A DNA stretch of 64,000 nt from Oscheius tipulae (lineage: Eukaryota > Nematoda > Chromadorea > Rhabditida > Rhabditidae): contig JASJZH010000001.1 of NCBI GenBank assembly GCA_037178975.1, forward strand, positions 806,001-870,000, read 5' to 3'. The position numbers and the translations under genes are program-made. Below are positions 32,801 to 44,254 of the stretch, one piece after another. How positions within the stretch are numbered: position 1 is the first letter of the stretch; each line of letters starts with the position of its first letter. The notes under the pieces were generated by a model that had not been told where the DNA came from, ran no database searches, and worked only from the letters and a program-made list of their open reading frames with translations.

Positions 32801-35689
32801 CGCTTCTTGTGGTCTAAAAATGCGACAGACATGCTCCCTCCGACACTGTTATCATTTTTCGTTGTTTTTGAGCCTCTTCTTCTTTCCCCTACATGTTGTT
32901 GACCTTCCAGCTGTTTGCCTTTTTTTCTCGAACCACTTTACTGCGCGCATCTCACTGAAAAACTCCCTGATCAACAGGAAGGAAGACACCAAAATCCGGA
33001 AGAATCCTCTCGCTCTGAATTGCGTCAATGCCGCTGAATATAAGTGGCAGCTTGCTATTGCTAATCACTGGGCGAGGAGATATAGCTAGAATTTTGACAA
33101 GGGATCAGTTTGAACAGACGTTAGTTCAGTGGAAAAAAATGGTGTAGCTTTGTCTCGTATTGAACACAATGAGGACAAAGAGATGCTCCTGAAACAAGGA
33201 ACGGGGCTGCAAAAATTGCCTGGGGCTATAGCTTCAGCAAACAGAGAGCGACACGGAACAGAAACGAGGAGCTAGAAAGACAGAAAGACAGAGGGACAGA
33301 GACAGAACTCTTTGAACTTTTGACGGCATCAACGACTTTTGCAAATCTCACCGCATGCTTTGCAAACCAATGACTTGAACTCGCGGTCGTGCAAAATTAT
33401 GCAGATGTGCGTGACCATCTGTTCTATTTTCTGCAGAAACTACATCCGTAACTTGAACTGTACCCGGTTGAAGAGGCAGGGACCATTCCTTCCAGACCAA
33501 TTCCAGCCATCTCTTTCTGAGGAAGTTCTCGACCAGTTGGACTCTCCGCTCCCTCCAAATTGCTAGTTCTCCTCCCTCTATTATATCTTTGCAAAACGAT
33601 GCGTCTGCGATCCAAAAAGTCAGCGATTGAATCTTTGAAGACGATTCGGACTCTTTCAGTTTTATGGGAACCATCTGTGCTATCTGTCGAATGCTTTATG
33701 AGTCAATTTGCCACGACGAGAGAGAGAGGGTTAGTCACGGGCGAAAGAGGCTAATGATGAAACCAGCTCTCGCTGCTGCAACAACGGGCTCTGAACTATG
33801 AACTGTTGGGGCAGAGAGAGCGGAACCAATTCAGTTGACAGATGATAGCCAGTTGAAATGGTAATTTGCTCCAATTTGAAGGATCGCGTGTCACGAGGGA
33901 AAATGAATTTTTGCGATGAGATCATTGAATCAAGAAAACTGGTTTCGGAAAGTGAAAGAAACCTACCGGGGCGCTTTTTTGGCAAAGTTGTAAACAGATC
34001 AAAGATCGGACGCAGGTTTTACCGGAAACTGTCTTTCTGTCTCCCTGTCTCTCTGTCTCCCTACCTTCTTGTCTTTCTGTCTCCTGTCTCTCCGTCTCTC
34101 TCACTTCCCGACGTGTCCAAAGTTCTGAAATCTATTTTAATCCGTCCCGGTTCAACAATAACATCATAGTGACGACTGTGTCTGTCAAGATCACTGTTTA
34201 GATCTGACTGGATATGAGCTATGAACGGAAGTAATCCTCAAATCACAGGGGTCAGGTCTCAAGGTGGTAATTTCCGCATCGTCTCACTCCTGAACTGACT
34301 GACACCCTGTCTAGATGAGAAATCTGATAAGTTGAACAGTGGTCCAGGCCAATTAGGCATGCAGCAAGTTGAGGTAACTACTGCCGGACATGGGCAGCTT
34401 AATGAGCACAGCAGGGGTGCAAGTCTGCAAAAGAGGTTTTGGTGCAAAAAGGTTTGGGGAGAGTGGTTAATGGAGGGGCCAGAGGGAGCAGTCAATTCCT
34501 CTAAATAGAACTGGGTCAGAGAGAGTGACAGTGACAGTGACCTAGTCTAATCAGTTCAGTTAGTTCCTCATCCCTATACTGTCTTTGTCTTTTTGATTCT
34601 CTCGACTGATAACCTCCCTCTGTCCCAGAAATCTGTACATTTCTCCAAGTTTGAAAAGTGCAGCTGCTGCTGGCCAGCTTCCACGAGATGGTATCAGTCA
34701 CGCGGTCTCTCCCCCGTCACAGCCCCACAACACAGGGAGAAAGACCGGATCCATTTAAATTTTGTGTTTTCCCATCCAGAGATGATCTTGTGGTCATTGA
34801 GAGAACTTGTCGAAAAACAGATGCAGTTGTTCAAATAGGCTGAAGAAGAGAACATGTGTACTGGCGGCTTTGTACAGTCTGACCGAAGTTCAGGATCTGA
34901 AAACAAAAACAGACGAATAGCCTCGTCGAAGCAATCAAGCGATATCTGTAAGGTACCATACCGATAGTTACGCATGTCTCTCTGTCACTTTATCTTGCTG
35001 TTTCTCTGGTTCTTTCTCTGTTCTTGCTTCAAAATACCGTACTTTTTGTTCACCCATGTCAGGTGAAAGCTACTAATTATGGCGGAAACGCAAACATTGT
35101 ATCCTGCTCATAAATTAAACAAACCCAATCTCCTTTTTCAACTTCACATGTTTTGTTGAAATGTTTCATTTCATCAATAATTACTGAGCGAGAACAAATT
35201 GGATGTTTTTCGGTTCTATACGCACACGCAACGGTTCAAAGAGGAAGGGTGTTTTGGATAATAATTGGACAGGAGGAGATATGTTGGAAATGAGAGGCCC
35301 GTTAACAGAAAACAGTCTGGTCTGGACTAAGGGACAGAGAGACAGAGACCACCATTCTACGTCTGTACTGTGACCCGCTAAATTATTCTCTTGATTATTG
35401 CGTGCAAATATTTGATGTCTGCACGCACTTGGGTTCACGTGTCCCTTCATAAAGTTCCCTCGGTTTCTGAAGGGACCGAATCCATGAACAATCCTGTTCA
35501 GGGGCTCTTCGCCTCATTGCGCCAAGTAACACAATCGGGATGCTCTCTTCCATATGAGCAGCTGATGTGTAATTTAATAAGTCAGACCGCACTCGGGGGC
35601 TCATATTGGCAGATTACCGAGAAATTGAAACGTTATACAGGTGCTTTCTGTGGTAATTGGGAGGAGACAGATGCGAAAAAGAATGTAGA
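32801..35689. other. stretch without confident genes
   Basis: About 2.9 kb. A segment after TTTTCTGCAG (33437-33566, stop TAG) reads NYIRNLNCTRLKRQGPFLPD and could be a terminal exon, but no upstream exons could be joined. Otherwise purine/pyrimidine tracts. Confidence 0.4.
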
Positions 35690-36665
35690 GACAATGGACA
35701 GAGGATAGGGGACACGGGGAGATAAGGATACACACAGAATTTAAGTAAACTAGCACGAGGCTAGAAGCATGAAAGCAGAAGGCAGTTGTAGCATCCAGGG
35801 CTTTGACGCCTGCAGCCATGAAGTATGAATATCACAGTAGCAACAAGGATCGACATTTGAACAGCTACAGTCTTCTCGAATATTCGGGCAGTCTCCGCAA
35901 GTCTTTTTGTATTGCTCGTCCTCGTCTCTTGAACACGTCCAGATCTCCTGAAAACATCACAAAACAAGTACATGAACCTCTGTCAAATCGTTTTTTTTTT
36001 TATATCAGGACTTCGCCCCAGCAATATCGTCACTTCAGCCTCTCTCTCAGGTCGGTGACTTTTACTCTGATAGAGTGACAGTGACAGAGACAGCAAAAAG
36101 TAGCGCCACCCCATTCTCTCGCGTTTTGTAATGGTGAAGAACCTGCAAACAGAACTTGCAAAAAGTCAGCTAACTTGTGAATCCGCCACGTGCCAACGAA
36201 AGATGGAGTCCTGGCTCGGTCATCCTGACTCTGATTGCTTTCCACTGAATCCACAGCGGTGTTTGTTATAATGCTTTGGAAAATCTCGAGGTCGTAAGGG
36301 AAGACTGATAGTGCTCTAATCCTACGCCCAAATTCTTTCTGGCAGATTGACGGAAGTAGAGACACTTTGACAGAGGACCATGTGCTAGTCTTGTCTTGTG
36401 TACAGGAGATCTGGACGTGTTCAAGAAACGAGGACGAGCAATGCTGGGATACAAAAGACTTGCGGAAACTACCCGAATATTCGAGAAGGCTGTAGCTGTT
36501 CAAATGTCGATCATTGTTGCTACTGTGATATTCATACTTCATGGCTGCAGGCGTCAAAGCCCTGGATGCTACAACTGCCTTCTGTTTTTCATGGTTCTAG
36601 CCTTGTGTTAGTTTGCTTAAATTCTGTGTGTATTCTTGTCTCCCCGTGTCCCCTGTCCCCTCTGT
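35690..36665. repeat. large inverted repeat, arms about 265 bp
   Basis: The left arm (about 35690-35955) and right arm (about 36398-36665) are reverse complements with a few percent differences; shared pieces include GATCTGGACGTGTTCAAGA and CTGGATGCTACAACTGCC. The 440-bp spacer on the plus strand contains degenerate coding such as DTLTEDHVLVLSC, like the Cys/His end of a LINE protein. This suggests two copies of one retroelement 3' end in head-to-head orientation. Confidence 0.75.
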
Positions 36666-36973
36666 TTCTCGATCAAGACACAAATTAATCGATTAACTTC
36701 ATATAGAACATCTAGAAAACATAGTAACCGGTATTGAGAATGAAGTAGAGGGGCCTAGAATTAGAGCTACGAAAATCACACGGCGGTAAATGACTGGCAA
36801 TGGTTGGCAGGGAGGACATGAGGGTTTTGAAAGTAGGAGACCCTGGGAGAGACTGAGTTTGGATATTTACACGTGGTCAAGGCGAGAGAGGAAATAGAGT
36901 GTAATTTGGTCAAGAAATCACAATGAGAACCCGTGAAAAGTAGAAATTGTACCCGTATCGGATAATGGAGAGG

Positions 36974-39900
36974 TCACACCAATGCCGAGGGGACAGGTCC
37001 GTACATGTCAGAATATATCTGACTGCCTTCGGAAGGAGCTGGGCTGTGTCTTATGGGAAGGGCTGACTTCAGCAGGGTCCAGAAGAGCGGATCTGACATC
37101 CGGAGGATGGTGTTCTTTCGGAGAATCTGTCCTAGTTCGTCGTCAAGAAGGTTTTGATTGACTCCGTCGTCGACAAAGATCGCGACAAGACGTTTGCTTC
37201 TGTTCTTGGCAAAGAGTAGGTGGGATGTCTGGAAGATTTCAATAGGTCATAGTCATTGGTTCTCTATCTCTCTGTCTGTCTGTTTCTCTGTCTCTCTGCC
37301 TCGCTGTCCCTCTGTCTCTCTGTGATATTTACCTTGATCTGTAGTGTCCTCCACTCATTCTCTAGGAAACTCCTTGTCAAGACCAGTATCAGACATTGTG
37401 ACGCATCCATCTGAGAGATGAGCTCGTCAGAGACGGAATGAAGTCTATGGTGATAGGTTGGACCGTCTCTATGGAGGAGACAGAGATTGTAGTCGCATTC
37501 TTCCTCCAGGCGCCTAAAGAAGATTATCAGCTTGGTGGAAAAATTTCTGACATACCGACAGATCTGCTCCATGACCATTTTCTCGTCACCTCTGGCATAA
37601 CTGACAAATGCATCGAAGCTTATCAAGGGTAGAGGTAGAGGCGATGAGCCAGGCGAACTGGAACAGTTCAGAGAACTGCTGGCCTTGTATCGTCTCTGGT
37701 TCAGAGCCGAATGAGTCTTCCGGATCATGGAGACAGCCAGGAGAATGACAGCTACGAACAGGATAGCACAGGCGACAAAGAAAGAGACGATCAGGATGGA
37801 GTTCTGTGGCTCCTGGCCGAAGAATCCGTGACTGATCGGGACACAAATTGTCCGGTTGAAGTCTCTCAGGAATTCTGAAAGTTGACAGGTTGTCACGGTT
37901 TCTGTCGCTGTTACTCTGTCTCTTTGTTTCTCTGCCTTTCTGTCTCTCAACTTACCATCCATTGGCATCGTGAAGATGTCATAACCGACATTGGGAGGAT
38001 AAGCTGACAGGATCGTTGTGTCATTCTCCCGGAATGCCTTGGTCACATTTTCGACACAGAGAATCCTTTCGGCGTCGACGACCCTCGCCCGGTTTGCATG
38101 AATCCAATGAGGAGCCGTATGGGCTGGGGAGCAATCACAGCGGAACGGATTGCCAGACAGAGACAGAGAGACGACATTGCTTGAACTGAGAGCTTCCGAA
38201 ATGTTGGTGAGACGGTTCTTGTGGAGGGTGACCTGGAACAGTTGATTCTTTTGAGAGTCCTTTGACTGATTCAAGCGCCCATACCCCCGGCACATGCGGT
38301 GTCATTTTGATTATTTTTATGTAATTAGAACGAATAATAATTTTCCAGGGCAGTAGACAAATTCAGCAAACTGAACTTTTGATGCGGTGCGCTCCTGGTT
38401 GCACTATCTAACTAATGGTGGTCTTGGTACGGTACTCACCATTTGAATGTTAGGAAGCTTGTCCAACAGGCTCTGTTCCACCGAACTCAGCTGGTTTCCA
38501 TTCAGGAACAGATGAGAGATGGCTGTTGTCTTCTGGAACTCTTCCCCAGTCATCGTCTCCAGCTTGTTGTCCGAAAGGTCCAGGAGCTTGAGATTTGGGA
38601 GCGAGTTGAACGCCTTGGGTTGGATGGTCATGATGCGACTGTTGTTGATGTGAAGATGCTGGAGACGTCCTCTTCCCAGGAAGGAATGAGATCGGAGGAT
38701 AGGTAATGAGAGTCCAATCAGGAAAACATGAGTCGCGGACATGGGTACATCGGATGGAGAGAAGGCTTTCATAGCAGACTCGTTCAGACCGGAGCAGCGA
38801 ACAAAGTTGTGACTGAAGTCCGCGTCCCGAAAACAACTACATCCAGTTGGACAGACAGCCTTGCAGTCACAGTTCCCGTACTGACAGCAGACGCAATCGG
38901 GCTCGCAGACCTGGTCGTACTTGCAGAGCAAGTCCCCGGCCGTGACTTCTGACAGGGACAGCTTCTTCCTATTGAGGGCATGGAGACAGTAGGTGTGTTC
39001 CAGGCCAGCTATGTTCAATCTTCGTCTCACATCCTCCTTCCGAATCCAATCGAGTTCACAAGAACAGAGCAGAGGGTTGTCCCTAAGGTCGACCTCTAAC
39101 CCATGGATCGCGTCGATGACTTCCAGACCATCTCGGGCCAGAATAGTGATCTGGTTTCCGGACAGGTTCAGTTTCTTCAATGTGGTCTTCGAGCCGAATG
39201 TGCCGGGAGCAATGTGTTGAATTCTATTGATAGACAAGTCCAAATGCTCCAGGGAGGCTGGAACCTGGTCGGCTGACAGTTGACTGACTCGGTTGTTCTT
39301 CAAGGAAGCCACACGGACCTTGGAGCTGTAAGCTGCCCCGAGCAGAGTGATCAAGTTGTCATCGGCAATCAGGGTTTCGAGCTTTTGAGGCAATGTATCC
39401 CATTGCAGAACCGCCAGCTTGTTATGGCTCAAATCCAGTCTTCTAACCGCCGTGGCCTGGGCTAGAGTCTCCTCCACAGACTCGATCCGATTGTGTGACA
39501 TGTCAATCCGTCTGAGCTGGGGACACTTGGAGAAGGAGTCCTTGAAGAGAAGTTGAAGATGATTGTGGGAAATGTTCAAGGTGTTCAGATGACTGGAGTC
39601 CGAGAAGACGTGCTGATTGACCTGGAAATGTTCTGTTACTTGGAGTCTGTCAGCTGGATCGCGATTTTCTGTACCTGCATGTCATTTTTCGGTTTTGTAA
39701 GTTCTGTAAAGTTATAGAGCAGATTAAAACGAACATCTTTGCAGAACATCGCAAAGTAAAAACTCACTTTTTAACTCAGTAATTTATGTTTTGAGCAAGT
39801 GCGCCAGTTTCCGAATACTGTAAAAGAGTAACTAACCGATTGAAGCTCATTGAAGCTCAAATCAATAGTGTGAAGATGAGGAATCTTGTTGAAGTTAAAC

Positions 39901-42900
39901 TGGTAGAGTTTGCTTATCCGATTGTGAGAAAGATCCAGCTTCTTCAGCTTGTACAGTCGAGCCAGAGCTATGGGAGCCTCGGTGAACTTGTTGTGAGACA
40001 AATCCATCTCGTCTGGAAAGTTGGGATAGATGACTACGACCATCTCTATATCTCTTTATCACTGCCACTTTCACTTACCAATAGCCAGATCAGCAAAGAC
40101 GGCAGCCTCTACAGTGTCCAAAGAGTTGTTGGATAGTACCAGTTGGGAGAGGTGTTGAATGCCAGAGAAGACCTCGTCCCTCAGGATTCTCAGCCGGTTG
40201 GAGGCCGCATTGAGCTGAAGACAGAACAATAGATGAGTCCCTCATATTATGTAAGATATCGTGAGTATTGACTGTTTGTTCTCTCGACCCGACAGCCTTG
40301 TCCCTATATTTGGCCGTATTAACAGGCACATTGAGACAACTCAAACACTTGAATGGGATGGTTGCGCCAGGAGGAACTGATTGAGAATTTTAAGGAGACA
40401 GAGAGACAGAAAGACAGAAAGGTAACGTGACAGAGAGACAGATACATTCCCCTTCTACATTTGGACCTTGACCACCTCCCATCTGTCCCCCTCTCCCCCT
40501 TTCTTCACCCCTGTCTCCAAGTCATTCCCCCTAATTGCAGGTTAATCTGTCTCGCCAAAACAATACGGGTAATGTGAGGCGAGCCCAGCGTCTTCGGACC
40601 ATTAAATAAGGGGACAGGTGTCACTTTTCACACCTGGGTGGCCCCATCTTCCAGATTGAGACAGTTGACACCTTCATTTGTTCCGAAGGTCGTCAACTAT
40701 GTGCAAATCGCCGCCATTCTAAAGGCTCCCGGGGTGGTCTTACTGCCCCCGCCGGCTGGCAGCACAACAATCTCAGGCCATGGTTCAAGGTTTACAGTAT
40801 ACTTGTTCGACTCGACTCGAGTCAGCTCCAGGACCCGACTCGTTTCGATTATACTCGAATCTCAAGTATAGTTTACAACCAAAACAACTTACCGTCTGCA
40901 GTTTGGTGAAGTTCTGGAGCTCCAGTGGCTTGATGTCGCCGATCTGATTCCGCTCCAAGTTGAGGTGTACCAAGGAGAAGACTGAGGCTGGGACGAGCCG
41001 TGTCGGGAGCAGCTTCAGCTTGTTCCAGGAAAGATCCAGAGACTCAAGGACTGGAGAGGCTAGAACAGAGGGAGACGACTCATCAACCCCGTTGTGAGAC
41101 AGATTTAGGGAGACGAGAGACGGTAGTGATGCCAGTGAGGGTGGTAGAACTGCCAGTCGGTTGTAAGCCAAGTTGACGTGGATCAGGGTTACTGAAAAAG
41201 TAGAGTGAGTCGCTGTCTCTCTATTTCTCTTACCTGGTAGTCCCTCAACAGTATCCAGTTGATTGTCTTCCAGATCCAACTGCTGCAAATGAGCCACAGA
41301 AGACAGTGAAGAGCTCGGGATAGCATTCAGCTGGTTGTGAGCAAAAGACAGCTGCCTCACAGAAGGAAAATTCTTCAGATTGTCCCTAATGTCAATCCAT
41401 GACAGGAATGAAGTGTCACTTACCCAATCTTGTCAATTCTGTTCCTCGAAAAGTCCGCAATGATGAGTTGTGTGGCGACACAACTCGGATTCGTCTTGAT
41501 GGAAGACAATTCATTTCCTGACGCATTGAAAACCTGAAAAGAAGTATACAAGTTAGTCAATTAGCTGGTAAGATCAAAGAGAGCGATTGCTTTGTTAATT
41601 GGGATGTTTACGGGACAGCCGGCCCGCCTGTCGAGACAATATAACTAGCCATCCGAGACTGATACGGGTGCATTGTTTCGTTCAAGTCAAGCACGTAATG
41701 GTCGAGCCAATTTGGTATGTTTTCCAGGCTCTTCGGGAAATTTTAGTAGATAAAAGTGAGTTACAACTCTATTTTTGGGCAGCAGTAATTTTATTTATTC
41801 AGAGGTTTTATAGTAGCTATGACCGCTTGGCGCAATGGTAGCGCGTTCGACTCCAGATCGAAAGGTTGGGCGTTCGATCCGCTCAGTGGTCAAAACTTTT
41901 TCTTTTTTTCTCCTTTTGAATTCTAACCTAATCTAATAATTTCCTGCAAATTTCTATCGGTTTTTGACTTTTTGTACGTTTAGGGCGATTTTCTGATGCA
42001 GCCCAATCGGATGTCTTCCACCTGCTGACCACCACCAATTCGTCATGATTTCCTCATCCGCCCGGAGGCAGGCGGACAGCAGCAGCAGATGGTGTTCCCC
42101 TCTATTGTATAAGGCCAAAATGAAGTGATCGCTGCCGCCATATCCGGCCAATAAGTGCGCATAATGAGACGAAGCGCCCCCTGAGATTTCTCGAACCCAC
42201 CTGGAGGTTCTTCAGCGAGCAGAAAATGTCCGTCGGGAGACGATGGAGACCACTATTGGTGATTTTCAAGGTCTCCAGTCGAGTCAGAGGATCGAAGACT
42301 CCTTCAGGGAGAGATAGTCGAGCTCCCTTGAGATCTGTCAACTCCAGGGAACGTAGGCTGTCCAGTTTTTGGAAGAACTCCTTCGCGTCAGAGAGTCGAC
42401 ATCCCTGAAACAGTAGCAGGTCGTATTCATAAATCCTGTTGCGCGAGCCCAACAGCCCCCTATTGTAAATCGGTCGCAAAGTGGCGCAACTAATTCACTG
42501 GACAGCAGACCATGACCGTTGTAAACAGGAGTGGAAGGATTGGGGCAGGTTTATGGTCTGGTTTCAAGTCAAGAGGACAGCAACTGTCACTGTCACTATC
42601 TCTCACACCTGGCAATCCTAACCCATTATGATTCCCAAAGAGTTCTTGTCACTGTTTCCAATGGTCCTTCTAATCCCTTTTCTAGGCCGCTGCGGCTCCT
42701 TTCACCTGTTCCTACCGGTGACATGCTCAAGTGTTTACCTCTATTGACGGGATTACATAATGTCCAACCTTTTTGTATCATTCTCTTCCCTCCAATTACA
42801 GCAGTAAGCGCCTGTTCCAGGGCTGAGCTCTTAATTAGAGAGATCTTTGGGAGAAAATGCTTCAAACGCTTTAGACAGCTGCCCTAATCCGAGTGAAGGA

Positions 42901-43879
42901 CCAGTCAAACAACTGCTTCCAATTAGTCAGGGTCGGGGGTGAAAACAACCCGGTAGAGTTTGTCTCACTGTCTCTGCCAACCTCCGGAAGTGTTCTGACC
43001 CATCTCTGCCAACCTCCGGAAGTGTTCTGACCATCAGAAGATAGCATCAAAGATGGGATTGCGCAATCCAGCATGCACTCGACTGTGCTAGCTAGCTGGG
43101 AACATAATTAGAATACACGCGGTCCCCGGATGAGATTTAGCCTCTCCCTCTGTCTCTCACATCTGACCGCCTCTTATCCCCTAATATTACCTCGATTTTG
43201 AGCTGATGCAGTGTCTCTGCGGAGTAGAGCAGATCATCTGAGAGGGCGTAGTCGTCGCAGAAGAGATGTATTGACCGGACATAGGACAGATTGGTCAGTT
43301 GCGCTGTATGAATCTTAGGTGACCAGCGACAGACAAGGAGATGGAGGAGGGGATTCAATGGATCCGGAATACAGTCACATCTGAAACGAGACATTTGATA
43401 CGCTACTTGTAATTGGAATCCGGAAAGCACTTTTCAGGTTTTTGAAGTTCTGCAAAGTTGTAGCCTATTTTATTTTTTTTGCAGAGCAAAACTTTTTAAA
43501 ATGTAACTTCGAGGGCTAAATCTGCGATTCCACTGCGAGGCGAGTACTGTTTCAGGGAGATTGCGCACCGGTTGCCATATTTCCGGCTCAACCATTGATT
43601 TTTGAGATATTTGATCTTCTACAAAGTTGTAGAGCAGATAAAAAACTATAACATTACAAAAACATCGAAGTACGAAAAGCTAGTTTTGACACCGAAAAGT
43701 AGATTCAAATAATTTTGCGGGCACCGGCAAGCCTTGTGACGCGGACTTTCCAGCTTATAATTCAGATTCTTACAAAACAAAGCTATTATTAAACCAGACC
43801 ATTACCCTCTGGGACAGTCCGCCACCACTCTCGTCGCATAAAAAAGAAAAATAACTAGTAGAATCAAGAGACGAGTCAT
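36974..43879 (-). CDS. Toll: Toll-like receptor, protostome (multiple cysteine cluster) type
   Basis: Thirteen exons (43806-43879, 43191-43380, 42201-42404, 41424-41533, 41234-41385, 40893-41191, 40079-40214, 39837-40012, 38440-39621, 37956-38232, 37556-37874, 37333-37513, 36974-37228) join in phase to 1184 residues. Order: signal peptide (MTRLLILLVIFLFYATRVVA); an N-terminal cysteine cap (DCPRGCDC); about 18 leucine-rich repeats; a cysteine cluster at about 630-685 (NPLLCSCELDW); a second cap at about 686-725 (CPTGCSCF); more repeats; a third cluster (NPFRCDCSP); a membrane helix at about 958-984 (LIVSFFVACAILFVAVILL); and a TIR domain from about 1018 (FDAFVSYARGDE, LCLLHRDGPTYHH, final DPLFW). 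The internal double cysteine cluster is the Drosophila Toll/nematode TOL-1 plan. Box 2 reads RDGP where RDxxPG is common. An acceptor GTATTTTCAG lies 26 bp above the ATG. Intron 3 contains a tRNA gene on the other strand. Confidence 0.95.
39700..39751. repeat. dispersed hairpin repeat in Toll intron 8
   Basis: AAGTTCTGTAAAGTTATAG and ACATCTTTGCAGAACATC arms. Same family as 25103-25153. Confidence 0.6.
41821..41892 (+). tRNA. trnW: tRNA-Trp (CCA)
   Basis: A 72-nt cloverleaf: acceptor GACCGCT/AGTGGTC, D arm with TGGCGCAATGGTAGCGC, anticodon arm TTCGA-CTCCAGA-TCGAA (anticodon CCA) and T arm GGGCG-TTCGATC-CGCTC. All stems pair, one or two as G-U. It is followed by an oligo-T stretch (CTTTTTCTTTTTTTC) suitable as a Pol III terminator. 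It lies antisense within intron 3 of the Toll gene. Likely functional. Confidence 0.95.
42971..43034. repeat. 32-bp tandem duplication in Toll intron 2
   Basis: Two adjacent copies of a unit starting TCTCTGCCAACCTCCGGAAG with period 32. Confidence 0.85.
43439..43470. repeat. half copy of the dispersed hairpin repeat
   Basis: GAAGTTCTGCAAAGTTGTAG without a matching right arm, within Toll intron 1. Confidence 0.5.
43613..43666. repeat. dispersed hairpin repeat in Toll intron 1
   Basis: GATCTTCTACAAAGTTGTAG and a right arm CTATAACATTACAAAAACATC. Same family as 25103-25153. Confidence 0.6.
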
Positions 43880-44184
43880 CTTCGTAACCGCATTGGCTTT
43901 GGTCTCTGAAAATACCAAAATAATAGAGCAGAGAAAAGAGCAAGAGATGAAAGAGATCGAGAGACAGAGATATCTGCGAAGGTGTCATGTAATTGCGTTA
44001 TGCGCGCGGTGGACAGAGGTAACTGTTTTGTGTGTGGGTGTGGGAGGGGTCCCGAGGGCGGCGCGTGGGCGGATCCGGGAACAGAGATTGCGCGGGAAAT
44101 GCAAGGAACAGACAATTTGGATGAACTTTCTTACAAAAATGAAGTCGTCGATTGGGGATAGAGATGGAAACAAAAAGTTTTCCC

Positions 44185-44254
44185 AGCCACAGGAATCGAA
44201 CCTGGGTCTTTTGTTTCACAGACCGTCAAATTACCGACTGCGCCATCCAGATCA
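44185..44254 (-). repeat. tRNA-like sequence
   Basis: Minus strand: TGGCGCAGTCGGTAATTTG (box A) and GGTTCGATTCCTGTGG (box B). The acceptor stem needs several G-U pairs and the anticodon stem is poor. Shares its 3' part with the one at 57.5 kb. Confidence 0.5.

Noticed and set aside
33437..33566. Plus-strand terminal-exon candidate (NYIRNLNCTRL...)
   Set aside because: It has a good acceptor and a stop, but no upstream exon in matching phase, and the opposite strand is also open.
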